Assembly: GCA_012960115.1 (NCBI GenBank)
Contig: DUBX01000014.1
Span: forward strand, 26,688 to 90,687
DNA: 64,000 nt
Direction: 5' to 3'
From: Porticoccaceae bacterium
Lineage (GTDB): Bacteria; Pseudomonadota; Gammaproteobacteria; Pseudomonadales; Porticoccaceae
Shown here in pieces: positions 36,017-44,561 of this stretch. The notes under the pieces are model-generated. The model worked only from the letters and a program-made list of their open reading frames with translations. It was not told the origin of the DNA and searched no databases. Numbering within the stretch: position 1 is the stretch's first letter; every line of letters starts with the position of its first letter. The position numbers and the translations under genes were made by a program.

Positions 36017-36922
36017 ATGATTACCCCAGCCTTACAAAGTTTTATTAGTCGTCATCGGTTGCCCGAATCGTATCTGTCAATGGCTGAAAAATGGTTTTCT
36101 CCGATTATATCTGAGTTTGGGGAGCATTATGGACGCGAGCAAAGCATTCAAATTATAGGGGTTAATGGCGGTCAGGGGTCAGGCAAGTCAACGCTAGCCG
36201 ATTACCTTTGCACCCAAGTGAAACTCCAATATGGGGCAGCCACAGTGTCATTGTCGTTAGATGATTTTTATCTAACCAAGGTCGAGCGAACTGCGCTTGC
36301 ACATGACGTGCATCCGCTATTAGCCGTCCGCGGTGTGCCTGGCACTCATGATATTACGCTGGCCATCGACACGGTAAATAGCCTGAAAGCCGGTAAAAAA
36401 ACCCTACTGCCTCGGTTTGATAAAAGCACTGACGATAGAACTAAAGTTGAAGACTCTGTAATCATGAATGGTCCCATTGGTCTTATAGTCCTTGAGGGCT
36501 GGTGCTTTGGTGCCGCACCGGAGTCACAAGAAAAACTAGCGGCACCAGTTAACGAACTTGAAAAAAAGTCTGATGCCAACCGCGTATGGCGGCGCTACGT
36601 TAATGACGCGTTGGCAGGAGATTATCAATCTTTATTTAACATGGCCGATCGCCGCGTGATGCTTAGAGCACCCTCCTTTGATAGCGTTTTTCAGTGGCGA
36701 CTAGAGCAAGAACAAAAGCTAGCAGAGCGTTTAAGGCTCAACATTAAAGATCCGTTGCCTTTAGATATAATGGATGAGAATGATGTTCGACACTTTGTTA
36801 ATTACTTTCAGCGCATCACTGAGCACTGTTTAGCTCACATGCCAGAGCGAGTAGATCATTTATACCAATTGAATGAGAACCGAGCCATCACCCGCTACGA
36901 TCAATTAAATTCAAACGACTAA
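36017..36922 (+). CDS. D-glycerate 3-kinase (class III GlyK-like)
   Basis: 301-residue P-loop kinase with Walker A GGQGSGKST at 51-59, LSLDDFYLT at the Walker B-like position, and VRGVPGTHDITL and LPRFDKSTDDR, the hallmarks of the family that includes plant glycerate kinase and yeast Tda10. It phosphorylates D-glycerate to 3-phosphoglycerate with ATP. D-glycerate can arise from glyoxylate or from serine through hydroxypyruvate, so the gene could take carbon from glycine/CH2-THF into glycolysis; that link is inferred. It stands alone on the plus strand. Confidence 0.85.
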   Translation: MITPALQSFISRHRLPESYLSMAEKWFSPIISEFGEHYGREQSIQIIGVNGGQGSGKSTLADYLCTQVKLQYGAATVSLSLDDFYLTKVERTALAHDVHPLLAVRGVPGTHDITLAIDTVNSLKAGKKTLLPRFDKSTDDRTKVEDSVIMNGPIGLIVLEGWCFGAAPESQEKLAAPVNELEKKSDANRVWRRYVNDALAGDYQSLFNMADRRVMLRAPSFDSVFQWRLEQEQKLAERLRLNIKDPLPLDIMDENDVRHFVNYFQRITEHCLAHMPERVDHLYQLNENRAITRYDQLNSND

Positions 36923-36931
36923 CCGATGACC

Positions 36932-37354
36932 TTAGACTACCACCGCATTTTGATTGAACTCACTGACCACTCGCAATAGCTGTCGGCACGTCACCTGACC
37001 AACCAGCTTGCCATGATCCAGTACCGGACGACGACGATGGCCTTTTTTCACCATATCATCAGCAATGTCGACTAAGTCAGCGTGTAAATCGCAGTAATCA
37101 ACCTCTTTGGTCATATAATCACCGACCTTTCCAACATCACCGTGCTCATTGTATGTGACCGCCAGAATAGCACGCAGACAGTCTATTTCAGATAACAAGC
37201 CCACGAGGTCATCATGCTCATCGACCACGCATATCCCAGATATCCTATTGTCGATGATCATATGAATCGCGTCAAAAAGATCAGCCTCTGCTAGGATCGT
37301 TATAGGTCCCTGAACCATGTAGTCGCTAAGGTCAACCGAATGTAACATAAACAC
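36932..37354 (-). CDS. Tandem CBS-domain protein
   Basis: 140 residues made of two CBS motifs (about 8-65 and 75-135; NRISGICVVDEHDDLVGLLS and KKGHRRRPVLDHGKLVGQV), the adenosine-nucleotide sensor fold. No effector domain is attached, so it probably acts on another protein in trans. It lies 36 bases downstream of nuoN on the same strand and may be read from the nuo transcript. Confidence 0.88.
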   Translation of the reverse strand: MFMLHSVDLSDYMVQGPITILAEADLFDAIHMIIDNRISGICVVDEHDDLVGLLSEIDCLRAILAVTYNEHGDVGKVGDYMTKEVDYCDLHADLVDIADDMVKKGHRRRPVLDHGKLVGQVTCRQLLRVVSEFNQNAVVV

Positions 37355-37390
37355 CTCCGCACTTTGATTAACGGTTTTTAAAAGCAGGTT

Positions 37391-38812
37391 TTATAGGCCC
37401 CCTGCATAGGCAATAAAAGGTTGTGGCCAAGAGCCAAGCACTAAGATAGAAGCCAGTAAGACTAGCGCAAGTAGCTTTTCTAGACGATTTGCGCTTTCGC
37501 CGGTGCTTTCGGTAGACTTACTCATGGCGAAAATAACTCTCAAATAGTAATAGATAGCAACGGCACTACCCACCACTAAGGCTGCCAGTAATCCCCAAAG
37601 GCCAGATTGAATACCAAGGGTAATTACAAAGAACTTGGCCATAAATCCAGCGGTTAAGGGTATACCTGCCAGTGACAACATAGCCACAGTTAGGGCAGAT
37701 GCCTCTAGTGGGCGATGCCAGAACAGGCCCTCAAAGGCACTAACATCTTGCTTGGCAGTGTCTTCTCCAGCTACCGTCGAGACTACCGTAAAAGCCGCTA
37801 AGGTAGTGACCATATAGGCTGTCAGGTAAAAGGTAATGCTTTGACTGACTAGCCCTGCATCCACGTAAGTCAGGGCTATTAACACCACCAACAGATAACC
37901 AAAATGGGCGATCGAAGAATAAGCCAGCAAGCGTTTGATATTTTCTTGACGCAATGCCAACCAATTACCAACCAGCATAGACGCAATAGCCAAGACCACT
38001 AATGCAGTGTTTAAACCGCTATATTGATAGAGAGCTCCATCTATATAAAAACGACTCAAGGCTATAAACACCGCGCCCTTGGAGACTGTGGCAAGGAACC
38101 CAGTTACCGGGGTAGGTGCGCCCTGATAAACGTCCGGCGTCCACATATGGAAGGGTGCGACGGATAGTTTAAAGCCAATGCCCGCCAACACCATGGCACT
38201 GCCCGCCATAATCAGCATGGGGTTTTCAAGGTAAGCTAAAGCGCCTTTAGCACCAATACCTGCGTAACTTAATTCACCGGTGGCTGCATAAATAAGCGCA
38301 AAACCATACAGTAACATTGCTGACGCACAGGCTGACAACACCAGATATTTAATAGCGCCCTCAAGGGGCAAATGCCCACGCTCCGGAAACGCAATCATGG
38401 CGTAAAGAGCGACGCCCATCAGCTCCATACCCAGCAATAGAGAAACCATGTGGCTGGACTGAATGAGCACCACCGCACCTAGTACCGATAACACTAAGAG
38501 CAAGTAATACTCTTCTTTTCGTTCCCCCTCAGGAGAAAATGTGTCTCTCGAGAGCACTAGAGTCACTAATGACGCAATCATAATAAGGCTCGTGAAAAAC
38601 AAACTCCAATGATCCACTTGCAACAAAATCGTGACCGACTGAGTAAAGTCTCTCGCGTAATAAGCACCGCATAGCGTGAGCACAAAGCCAACGGCAGTAA
38701 TTACCCAAGCCAGCGACTGATCCCTTTTAATTGACGCTTGAATCATCAATACAATAGCAGTCAGAGAGAGTATTAAAATAGGCGCCAAGGCGGAGAACAT
38801 AGTCGCGTTCAT
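37391..38812 (-). CDS. nuoN: NADH-quinone oxidoreductase subunit N
   Basis: 473-residue antiporter-like membrane subunit of complex I, about 14 transmembrane helices. Helix 5 Glu and helix 7 Lys regions are recognisable (SLLLGMELMGVALYAMIAF; GFKLSVAPFHMWTPDVYQGAP). It overlaps nuoM by 4 bases (ATGA). Last nuo gene. The four-gene order K-L-M-N is canonical. Confidence 0.97.
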   Translation of the reverse strand: MNATMFSALAPILILSLTAIVLMIQASIKRDQSLAWVITAVGFVLTLCGAYYARDFTQSVTILLQVDHWSLFFTSLIMIASLVTLVLSRDTFSPEGERKEEYYLLLVLSVLGAVVLIQSSHMVSLLLGMELMGVALYAMIAFPERGHLPLEGAIKYLVLSACASAMLLYGFALIYAATGELSYAGIGAKGALAYLENPMLIMAGSAMVLAGIGFKLSVAPFHMWTPDVYQGAPTPVTGFLATVSKGAVFIALSRFYIDGALYQYSGLNTALVVLAIASMLVGNWLALRQENIKRLLAYSSIAHFGYLLVVLIALTYVDAGLVSQSITFYLTAYMVTTLAAFTVVSTVAGEDTAKQDVSAFEGLFWHRPLEASALTVAMLSLAGIPLTAGFMAKFFVITLGIQSGLWGLLAALVVGSAVAIYYYLRVIFAMSKSTESTGESANRLEKLLALVLLASILVLGSWPQPFIAYAGGL

Positions 38813-40344
38813 TGCATTGCCTCCGCGCTGGCAAGCGCCGGGGTAGCTGTGAGCTCAAGCAAACTTTGCAATACCGGTTGTGCTGCATCTAATACTGGCT
38901 GTGGATAAATACCCAATAGGATTAGTGCGATCATCATTACTCCCATGGTCAGCATCTCGCGAGGCCCGAAATCAGCCAGACCATAGTCAGCCCACTTTTT
39001 ATTAACTTCGCCTTGAAATGAACGCTGCATAAGAAGCAGCGAATAGGCCGCGCCGGTAATTAAGCCGGTAGCAGCAATCACTGTAATCCAAACATTGACT
39101 TGGAAAAGCCCCAGCAACACCAGGAATTCAGCAACAAAATTACCTAAACCTGGCAGGCCTAGCGATGCAACGACAAAAAACATTGCCACTGCGCCCATAC
39201 GCGGCATCTGTTGCCACAGGCCACTCATCTCTCGCATGTCTCTTGTGTGCAATCGCTCTTGTAGCGATCCTGCGATCATAAACAGAGCTGCGGTACTAAA
39301 CCCATGCGCTACCATTTGCATCACTGCACCTTGCAGTGCTAGTTCATTCCACGCATAAATTCCCAGTAGCACAAAGCCCATATGACTGACGCTGCTATAA
39401 GCTATTAGACGTTTAAAATCAGTTTGACCGAAGGCCAGCACAGCACCATAGACCACCCCTGCCGCTCCTAACCACATCGCAGGGTATGAAAAATTTAACG
39501 CCGCTTCAGGGAAGAACGGCACTGCAAAACGAATGAGTCCGTAGGCACCTGTTTTAAGAAGAATACCGGCCAGAATCACACTACCCGCAGTCGGTGCTTG
39601 AGTGTGTGCGTCGGGTAACCAAGTGTGGAAAGGAAATCCCGGTAATTTGACCACAAAAGCAATAAAGAAACCTAGCATAATCCAGTGCGCTGTTTGCTCG
39701 GCCATTTCTGTGTTCAGTAAATCAAAGTAGCTAAAGGTCCAAGTCCCTGTGGCGCCATGATTAACCGCTACTAGCGCCAATATCGACACTAGCATCAACA
39801 AGCCACTGGCTTGGGTAAAGATAAAGAATTTCATGGCCGCATAGCCACGATTCTCATGACCCCAGATTGCAATCATGAAGTACATGGGGATTAGCATTAC
39901 CTCCCAAAACAGGAAGAACAGCATTAGATCTAGAGACATGAATACCCCTAGCACGCCTGCCAGTGACCACAATAAGTTAGCCTCAAAGAAGCCTTTGCGC
40001 ACCACAATGTCCGTCCATGACGCGCTTATTGCAATGGCACCAAGAACCAGTGTTAGCAATACCATTAATAAACTAATGCCGTCTAATGCCAATTCAATAC
40101 TAATACCGAAAGCTGGAATCCAGCCAGCCTTAAAGTGCATTAACCACGACGAAGAATCGCTGGCCACAGGCGCCTGCAATTGGGTAATGTCAGGCATGCC
40201 AGACAGACAAACAAGTAGGTACAACAAGTCAACTAGGACCACACCCATGGCCACTTTTCGAGGCATAGTGTCACTAATGCGCTCAGACAATATAGCCAAT
40301 AAGCCGCCAACTAGGAGTATGACTATCAGGTTAATCATCACCAT
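38809..40344 (-). CDS. nuoM: NADH-quinone oxidoreductase subunit M
   Basis: 511-residue Mrp-type antiporter-like subunit of complex I. Family motifs include FFLFWEVMLIPMYFMIAIWG (helix 5 Glu), KLPGFPFHTWLPDAHTQAP (helix 7 Lys) and AYSSVSHMGFVLLGI. It shares one base with nuoL (TAATG) and overlaps nuoN by 4. Confidence 0.98.
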   Translation of the reverse strand: MVMINLIVILLVGGLLAILSERISDTMPRKVAMGVVLVDLLYLLVCLSGMPDITQLQAPVASDSSSWLMHFKAGWIPAFGISIELALDGISLLMVLLTLVLGAIAISASWTDIVVRKGFFEANLLWSLAGVLGVFMSLDLMLFFLFWEVMLIPMYFMIAIWGHENRGYAAMKFFIFTQASGLLMLVSILALVAVNHGATGTWTFSYFDLLNTEMAEQTAHWIMLGFFIAFVVKLPGFPFHTWLPDAHTQAPTAGSVILAGILLKTGAYGLIRFAVPFFPEAALNFSYPAMWLGAAGVVYGAVLAFGQTDFKRLIAYSSVSHMGFVLLGIYAWNELALQGAVMQMVAHGFSTAALFMIAGSLQERLHTRDMREMSGLWQQMPRMGAVAMFFVVASLGLPGLGNFVAEFLVLLGLFQVNVWITVIAATGLITGAAYSLLLMQRSFQGEVNKKWADYGLADFGPREMLTMGVMMIALILLGIYPQPVLDAAQPVLQSLLELTATPALASAEAMQ

Positions 40345-42191
40345 TAGAGCACCCCCACGGAAAGATTAGCGGCCAAAGTAATCACTAGGATCAGCCCTGC
40401 TACCATGCTGGCTAAATACCAGCGCATGCGCCCTGATTGAGCGACACTCAGCCAGTGGTTAAAGGTTTGATTGAGGGCAACGATTAAGCCGTATATGGCA
40501 TCCACAGGTTCTCCTTTAAGCATATTAGCCAATCCATAATAAGGCTTTACAAAAAGGTGGTCATAGAGCCAGTCGATACCCCAACCGCTGAACCAAAACT
40601 GCCCGAGGCTCTTACCTAAGGTTGAGTTGACAAGTCCATCAATTTTCAACCGACCGCTGTAGAATATGAAATATGCTAATAGCACGCCAACAATAGGCAC
40701 AGATATGGAAACATATTCAACCCAATGCGCCGGATGACTGCCATCGCTAGCAGGGAACACCTCACTCACCGGGATCATGAACCAACCGCCAACCATGGCT
40801 AAGAAACACAACACCGAAAGCGGAACTGCCATGCGCCATCCAGTGTTTTTATCCGGTTCGGTGTTGGCCTTACCAAAAAACACCACAAAAACTAATCTAA
40901 AACTGTAAATTGCGGTCAGCAAGGCCCCTAGGAGCCCGGCCATCCACAATCCTGGCCCTATATCGGGAAGTTGGTAAGCCTGCAGTAAAATCTGGTCTTT
41001 ACTGAAGAATCCCGAGGTCATCGGTAGCGCCGCTAATGCCGCTGAGCCGATCATGAAACTCCAAAAGGTGACAGGCATTCGAGTCCTCAGGCCGCCCATT
41101 TTGAAAATATTATGTTCGTGATGCAGACAGTGGATAATCGCACCTGACCCCAAGAATAATAGCGCTTTAAAAAACGCATGGGTCATTAGGTGGAAAATAC
41201 CTGCACTCCATGCGCCCACGCCCAACGCAAGAAACATATAGCCGATCTGACTAATGGTCGAGTAGGCCAAGATGCGTTTAATGTCGGTTTGCATTAGCGC
41301 TGTAAAAGCCGCCATCAGCGAGGTGGTTATGCCAATAACAGCAACAACGGTCATGGCCGTGGGTGCTAATAAGAACAACCCATGAGTACGCGCTATTAGG
41401 TAAACCCCAGCGGTAACCATAGTCGCCGCATGAATCAGCGCGCTAACCGGCGTTGGACCCGCCATCGCATCTGGTAACCAAGTATGTAACGGCAACTGAG
41501 CTGATTTGCCGACAGCCCCACAAACTAGTAGCAGGCAAGCTATTAGGGGGATAGTATCGCCTACCTGCCAGGTTTGATTGGCCTCACCCACCATGGCCTG
41601 AATATCTAAGGTTCCCAACTGCGTGAACAGTAGCAGTAAACCCAATGCCATGGCCGTATCGCCGATACGGGTAACAATAAAGGCTTTACGCGCGGCATGA
41701 CCGTTGGCGTTGTGCTGATACCAGAACCCGACTAATAGGTAACTACAGACCCCGACACCTTCCCACCCTAGATAAAGCAATAAAAGGTTGTCGGCCATCA
41801 CCAAGACCAACATGGCGGCAACAAACATATTCAAGTAGGCGAAATATCGAGCATAACTTGGATCTCTCTCCATAAATTCGGTAGAGAAAAGGTGAATCAA
41901 AAAGCCAACGCCAGTAATCACCGACATCATCACTAGAGTCAGTCCATCAAAATAGAACGAAATACCGGGAGCAAAACCTGCTACTTCCATCCAGATCCAC
42001 AGTGATAGTTGTATAACCTGTTGATTTTGCATAAATTCAACGGCCAGCAGCAACGTCAGCAAAGCGGCTATACCTACCGAGGCGACACCCAGAATCCCAA
42101 TTTGAGATACCTTGAGTCGACTGCCAAATAGCATTAATGTCACTGAACTTAGCAAAGGTATCAGTGGTATTAACCAAATAGTCTCACTCAT
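40344..42191 (-). CDS. nuoL: NADH-quinone oxidoreductase subunit L
   Basis: 615-residue distal proton-pumping subunit of complex I. MFVAAMLVLVMADNLLLLYL followed by GWEGVGVCSYLL (helix 5 Glu), KSAQLPLHTWLPDAMAGPTP (helix 7 Lys) and AYSTISQIGYMFLALG are intact, and the long C-terminal helix HL with its terminal transmembrane segment is present. Two bases separate it from nuoK. Confidence 0.98.
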   Translation of the reverse strand: MSETIWLIPLIPLLSSVTLMLFGSRLKVSQIGILGVASVGIAALLTLLLAVEFMQNQQVIQLSLWIWMEVAGFAPGISFYFDGLTLVMMSVITGVGFLIHLFSTEFMERDPSYARYFAYLNMFVAAMLVLVMADNLLLLYLGWEGVGVCSYLLVGFWYQHNANGHAARKAFIVTRIGDTAMALGLLLLFTQLGTLDIQAMVGEANQTWQVGDTIPLIACLLLVCGAVGKSAQLPLHTWLPDAMAGPTPVSALIHAATMVTAGVYLIARTHGLFLLAPTAMTVVAVIGITTSLMAAFTALMQTDIKRILAYSTISQIGYMFLALGVGAWSAGIFHLMTHAFFKALLFLGSGAIIHCLHHEHNIFKMGGLRTRMPVTFWSFMIGSAALAALPMTSGFFSKDQILLQAYQLPDIGPGLWMAGLLGALLTAIYSFRLVFVVFFGKANTEPDKNTGWRMAVPLSVLCFLAMVGGWFMIPVSEVFPASDGSHPAHWVEYVSISVPIVGVLLAYFIFYSGRLKIDGLVNSTLGKSLGQFWFSGWGIDWLYDHLFVKPYYGLANMLKGEPVDAIYGLIVALNQTFNHWLSVAQSGRMRWYLASMVAGLILVITLAANLSVGVL

Positions 42192-42193
42192 AG

Positions 42194-42508
42194 TTAACCC
42201 TGCATCCGGTTGGCATGATCCATATCCAATGTTTTAAAGCGCTTCTGAACTTGAAGCACCAAGCCCAAGCCCACTGCCACCTCGGCCGCAGCCACAGTGA
42301 GGATAAGCATAAATACTACCTGTCCGTCAGGCTGCCCCCAATGAGCTCCGGCGGCGACAAATGCCAAAGCCGCTGCATTAAGCATGACCTCCAGTGACAT
42401 CAATATAAAAATAATATTACGTCTGATCATTAGACCGAGCATGCCAATGGCAAACAGGAGAGATGAGACCAGAAGAATGTGGTTAAGAGGTATATTCAGG
42501 CCGTCCAT
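42194..42508 (-). CDS. nuoK: NADH-quinone oxidoreductase subunit K
   Basis: 104 residues and three transmembrane helices; the helix Glu residues of the proton channel are present ([17 protein letters not shown] and [15 protein letters not shown]). It shares one base with nuoJ. Confidence 0.97.
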   Translation of the reverse strand: MDGLNIPLNHILLVSSLLFAIGMLGLMIRRNIIFILMSLEVMLNAAALAFVAAGAHWGQPDGQVVFMLILTVAAAEVAVGLGLVLQVQKRFKTLDMDHANRMQG

Positions 42509-43035
42509 TATTGACCACCCTGTTTTTCTAAGTTGTCTCGCTCAAGATAACGACGACCAAGGTGGAAAGAACCTACGAGTCCTGCCAGCAATAACATTGA
42601 GGCAATCTCTACCGCCAACACATAGGGGCCAAATAAAGCCAAACCCACTTCTTTTGCCGAGACCGCAGTGACAGACACTGGACCATTGGTTTGACTAATG
42701 ACCATCACCAACTCAATGAGTAAAACTACGGATAAAACCGCCGGCCCTGCCCATATTGAAGGCTGCAACCATTGTCGTTCCTGCTTATCACCCTTTTCAC
42801 CTAAATTGAGCATCATGATGACAAAAACAAATAGCACCATGATTGCTCCAGCATAAATAACGATCTCTAGGGCGGCGGCAAATGGCGCGCCAATCAAGAA
42901 AAAGATAACGGCAACAGCCAGCAGCGAAACAATCAGATAAATTAGGGCGTGAATAGCATTAGCTCTGGTCATCGCCATCACTGTCGCCACCAATGCAACC
43001 GTTGCCGCTATGTAAAAAAATACAATTTCAAGCAT
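42508..43035 (-). CDS. nuoJ: NADH-quinone oxidoreductase subunit J
   Basis: 175-residue, five-helix membrane subunit near the quinone/E-channel. The conserved helix 3 region [20 protein letters not shown] is intact. Separated from nuoI by 36 bases, the largest gap in the distal half of the operon. Confidence 0.97.
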   Translation of the reverse strand: MLEIVFFYIAATVALVATVMAMTRANAIHALIYLIVSLLAVAVIFFLIGAPFAAALEIVIYAGAIMVLFVFVIMMLNLGEKGDKQERQWLQPSIWAGPAVLSVVLLIELVMVISQTNGPVSVTAVSAKEVGLALFGPYVLAVEIASMLLLAGLVGSFHLGRRYLERDNLEKQGGQ

Positions 43036-43071
43036 GGACGGCCCTCTGGTCTGTTGTTGTATAAAGTAGGC

Positions 43072-43587
43072 TCATGGCAATAAACTCTTAGTGTCAATTG
43101 GCCTAGCTTCGTTGATAGCCTCGCCTTTGTCTTTAGACGCTGTTTTCATGCCCGACACCCGATAAAAATTGTAGTCTGGGTATTTACCCACGCCATCAAT
43201 CAGTAAATGTTCTTTTTCATAGACCATGTTTTGCCGATCGTATTCACACATTTCAAAGTCAGGCGTCAATTGGATAGCATAGGTCGGGCAGGCCTCTTCA
43301 CACATACCGCACATAATGCATCGTGAAAAGTTAATGCGAAAAAACTCTGGGTACCAGGTGCCATCTTCGCGGGTATCTTTCTGTAGTGCTATACAGTCAA
43401 CAGGGCAAACAGCCGCGCATAGATTACAAGCCACGCAACGCTCTTCGCCATCAGGGTCGCGAGTCAACACAATGCGTCCTCGATAACGTGGCGCCAGATA
43501 GGGCATTTCTTCGGGATACTGAACAGTTTCAGCTTTGGTAAAGGTGTGCTTGAGCACTTCCCACATGGTTCGCAGTTCACTTAACAT
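43072..43587 (-). CDS. nuoI: NADH-quinone oxidoreductase subunit I
   Basis: Ferredoxin-like subunit carrying clusters N6a and N6b: two [4Fe-4S] motifs, [15 protein letters not shown] and [17 protein letters not shown] place the start at ATG 43587 ([12 protein letters not shown]), which follows AGGGAG and overlaps the nuoH stop by one base (TGATG), rather than an in-frame ATG at 43608 inside nuoH. Length 171 residues. Confidence 0.96.
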   Translation of the reverse strand: MLSELRTMWEVLKHTFTKAETVQYPEEMPYLAPRYRGRIVLTRDPDGEERCVACNLCAAVCPVDCIALQKDTREDGTWYPEFFRINFSRCIMCGMCEEACPTYAIQLTPDFEMCEYDRQNMVYEKEHLLIDGVGKYPDYNFYRVSGMKTASKDKGEAINEARPIDTKSLLP

Positions 43588-44561
43588 CAGGCGACTCCCT
43601 CCATCCATAACAGAACGGCACCCGTGACCAGAATATTAACCAGAGTGATGGGTAACATTACTTTCCAGCCAAGTGACATTAATTGGTCGTAACGCGGACG
43701 CGGTATCGCTGCGCGCAATAAGACAAAGAAACAAATAACCACAAATACTTTGGAACTAAACCAGAAGAATGGCGGCAACCAATCGCCGATCAACATAGGG
43801 CCATGCCAGCCGCCAAAGAATAACGTCACAATCATGCAAGAAATGAGCATTAGCCCGAGATATTCCCCGAGCATAAACATCGCAAACTTCATGCCGCCGT
43901 ATTCAGTGTGGAAGCCTGCTGTGAGTTCGTGCTCTGCTTCGGGTAGATCAAAAGGTAAACGGTGGCTCTCGGCAATACCGGCAATAATAAACACGATTAA
44001 ACCGAGTATCTGCGAAAAACAGAACCAAACATCGGTCTGGGCTTCAACGATGTCCACCAAACTAAAGCTGCCAGACATCATGACCACGCCGATTAATGAA
44101 AGGCCCATAAAGACCTCGTAACTAACCATTTGCGCCGCCGACCGCAAGCCACCCAAAAGTGCATATTTATTGTTAGAGGCCAGACCTCCTAGCAGCACGC
44201 TGTAAACCGCTAGAGACGTCATGCCGAGAAAGAACAACAACCCAATGTTGACGTCGATAATCATCATCCCGGGGGCAAAGGGCACTACGGCAAAACCCAT
44301 CATCATAGCGACGACAATAGCGGTGGGAGCAAAGATAAACACTAATCGATCAGCAAAGGGGGGAACCCAGTCATCTTTAAACAACAGTTTAATCATGTCA
44401 GCGGCCACCTGGCCAATACCGAACGGTCCAAGTCGATTAGGCCCGTAGCGATCTTGCCAAACACCCAGCAAGCGCCTCTCGAACCACGTCAAGATAGCCG
44501 CACCTGCAACGCCGCCTATTAAGATAGTGAGGGAGAGAATTACAGGCATCAACTCAGACAT
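43587..44561 (-). CDS. nuoH: NADH-quinone oxidoreductase subunit H
   Basis: 324-residue membrane subunit forming most of the quinone chamber, eight or nine helices. The motif [20 protein letters not shown] and [20 protein letters not shown] (acidic residues of the E-channel) are present. ATG 44561 is preceded by GGAGG and overlaps the nuoG stop by 8 bases (ATGTCTGA); an upstream ATG at 44579 is less likely. Confidence 0.97.
   Translation of the reverse strand: MSELMPVILSLTILIGGVAGAAILTWFERRLLGVWQDRYGPNRLGPFGIGQVAADMIKLLFKDDWVPPFADRLVFIFAPTAIVVAMMMGFAVVPFAPGMMIIDVNIGLLFFLGMTSLAVYSVLLGGLASNNKYALLGGLRSAAQMVSYEVFMGLSLIGVVMMSGSFSLVDIVEAQTDVWFCFSQILGLIVFIIAGIAESHRLPFDLPEAEHELTAGFHTEYGGMKFAMFMLGEYLGLMLISCMIVTLFFGGWHGPMLIGDWLPPFFWFSSKVFVVICFFVLLRAAIPRPRYDQLMSLGWKVMLPITLVNILVTGAVLLWMEGVA

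Noticed and set aside
43588..43608. Longer N-terminus for NuoI starting inside nuoH
   Set aside because: ATG 43587 has a good Shine-Dalgarno sequence and the TGATG junction; the extra residues are not part of the NuoI family.
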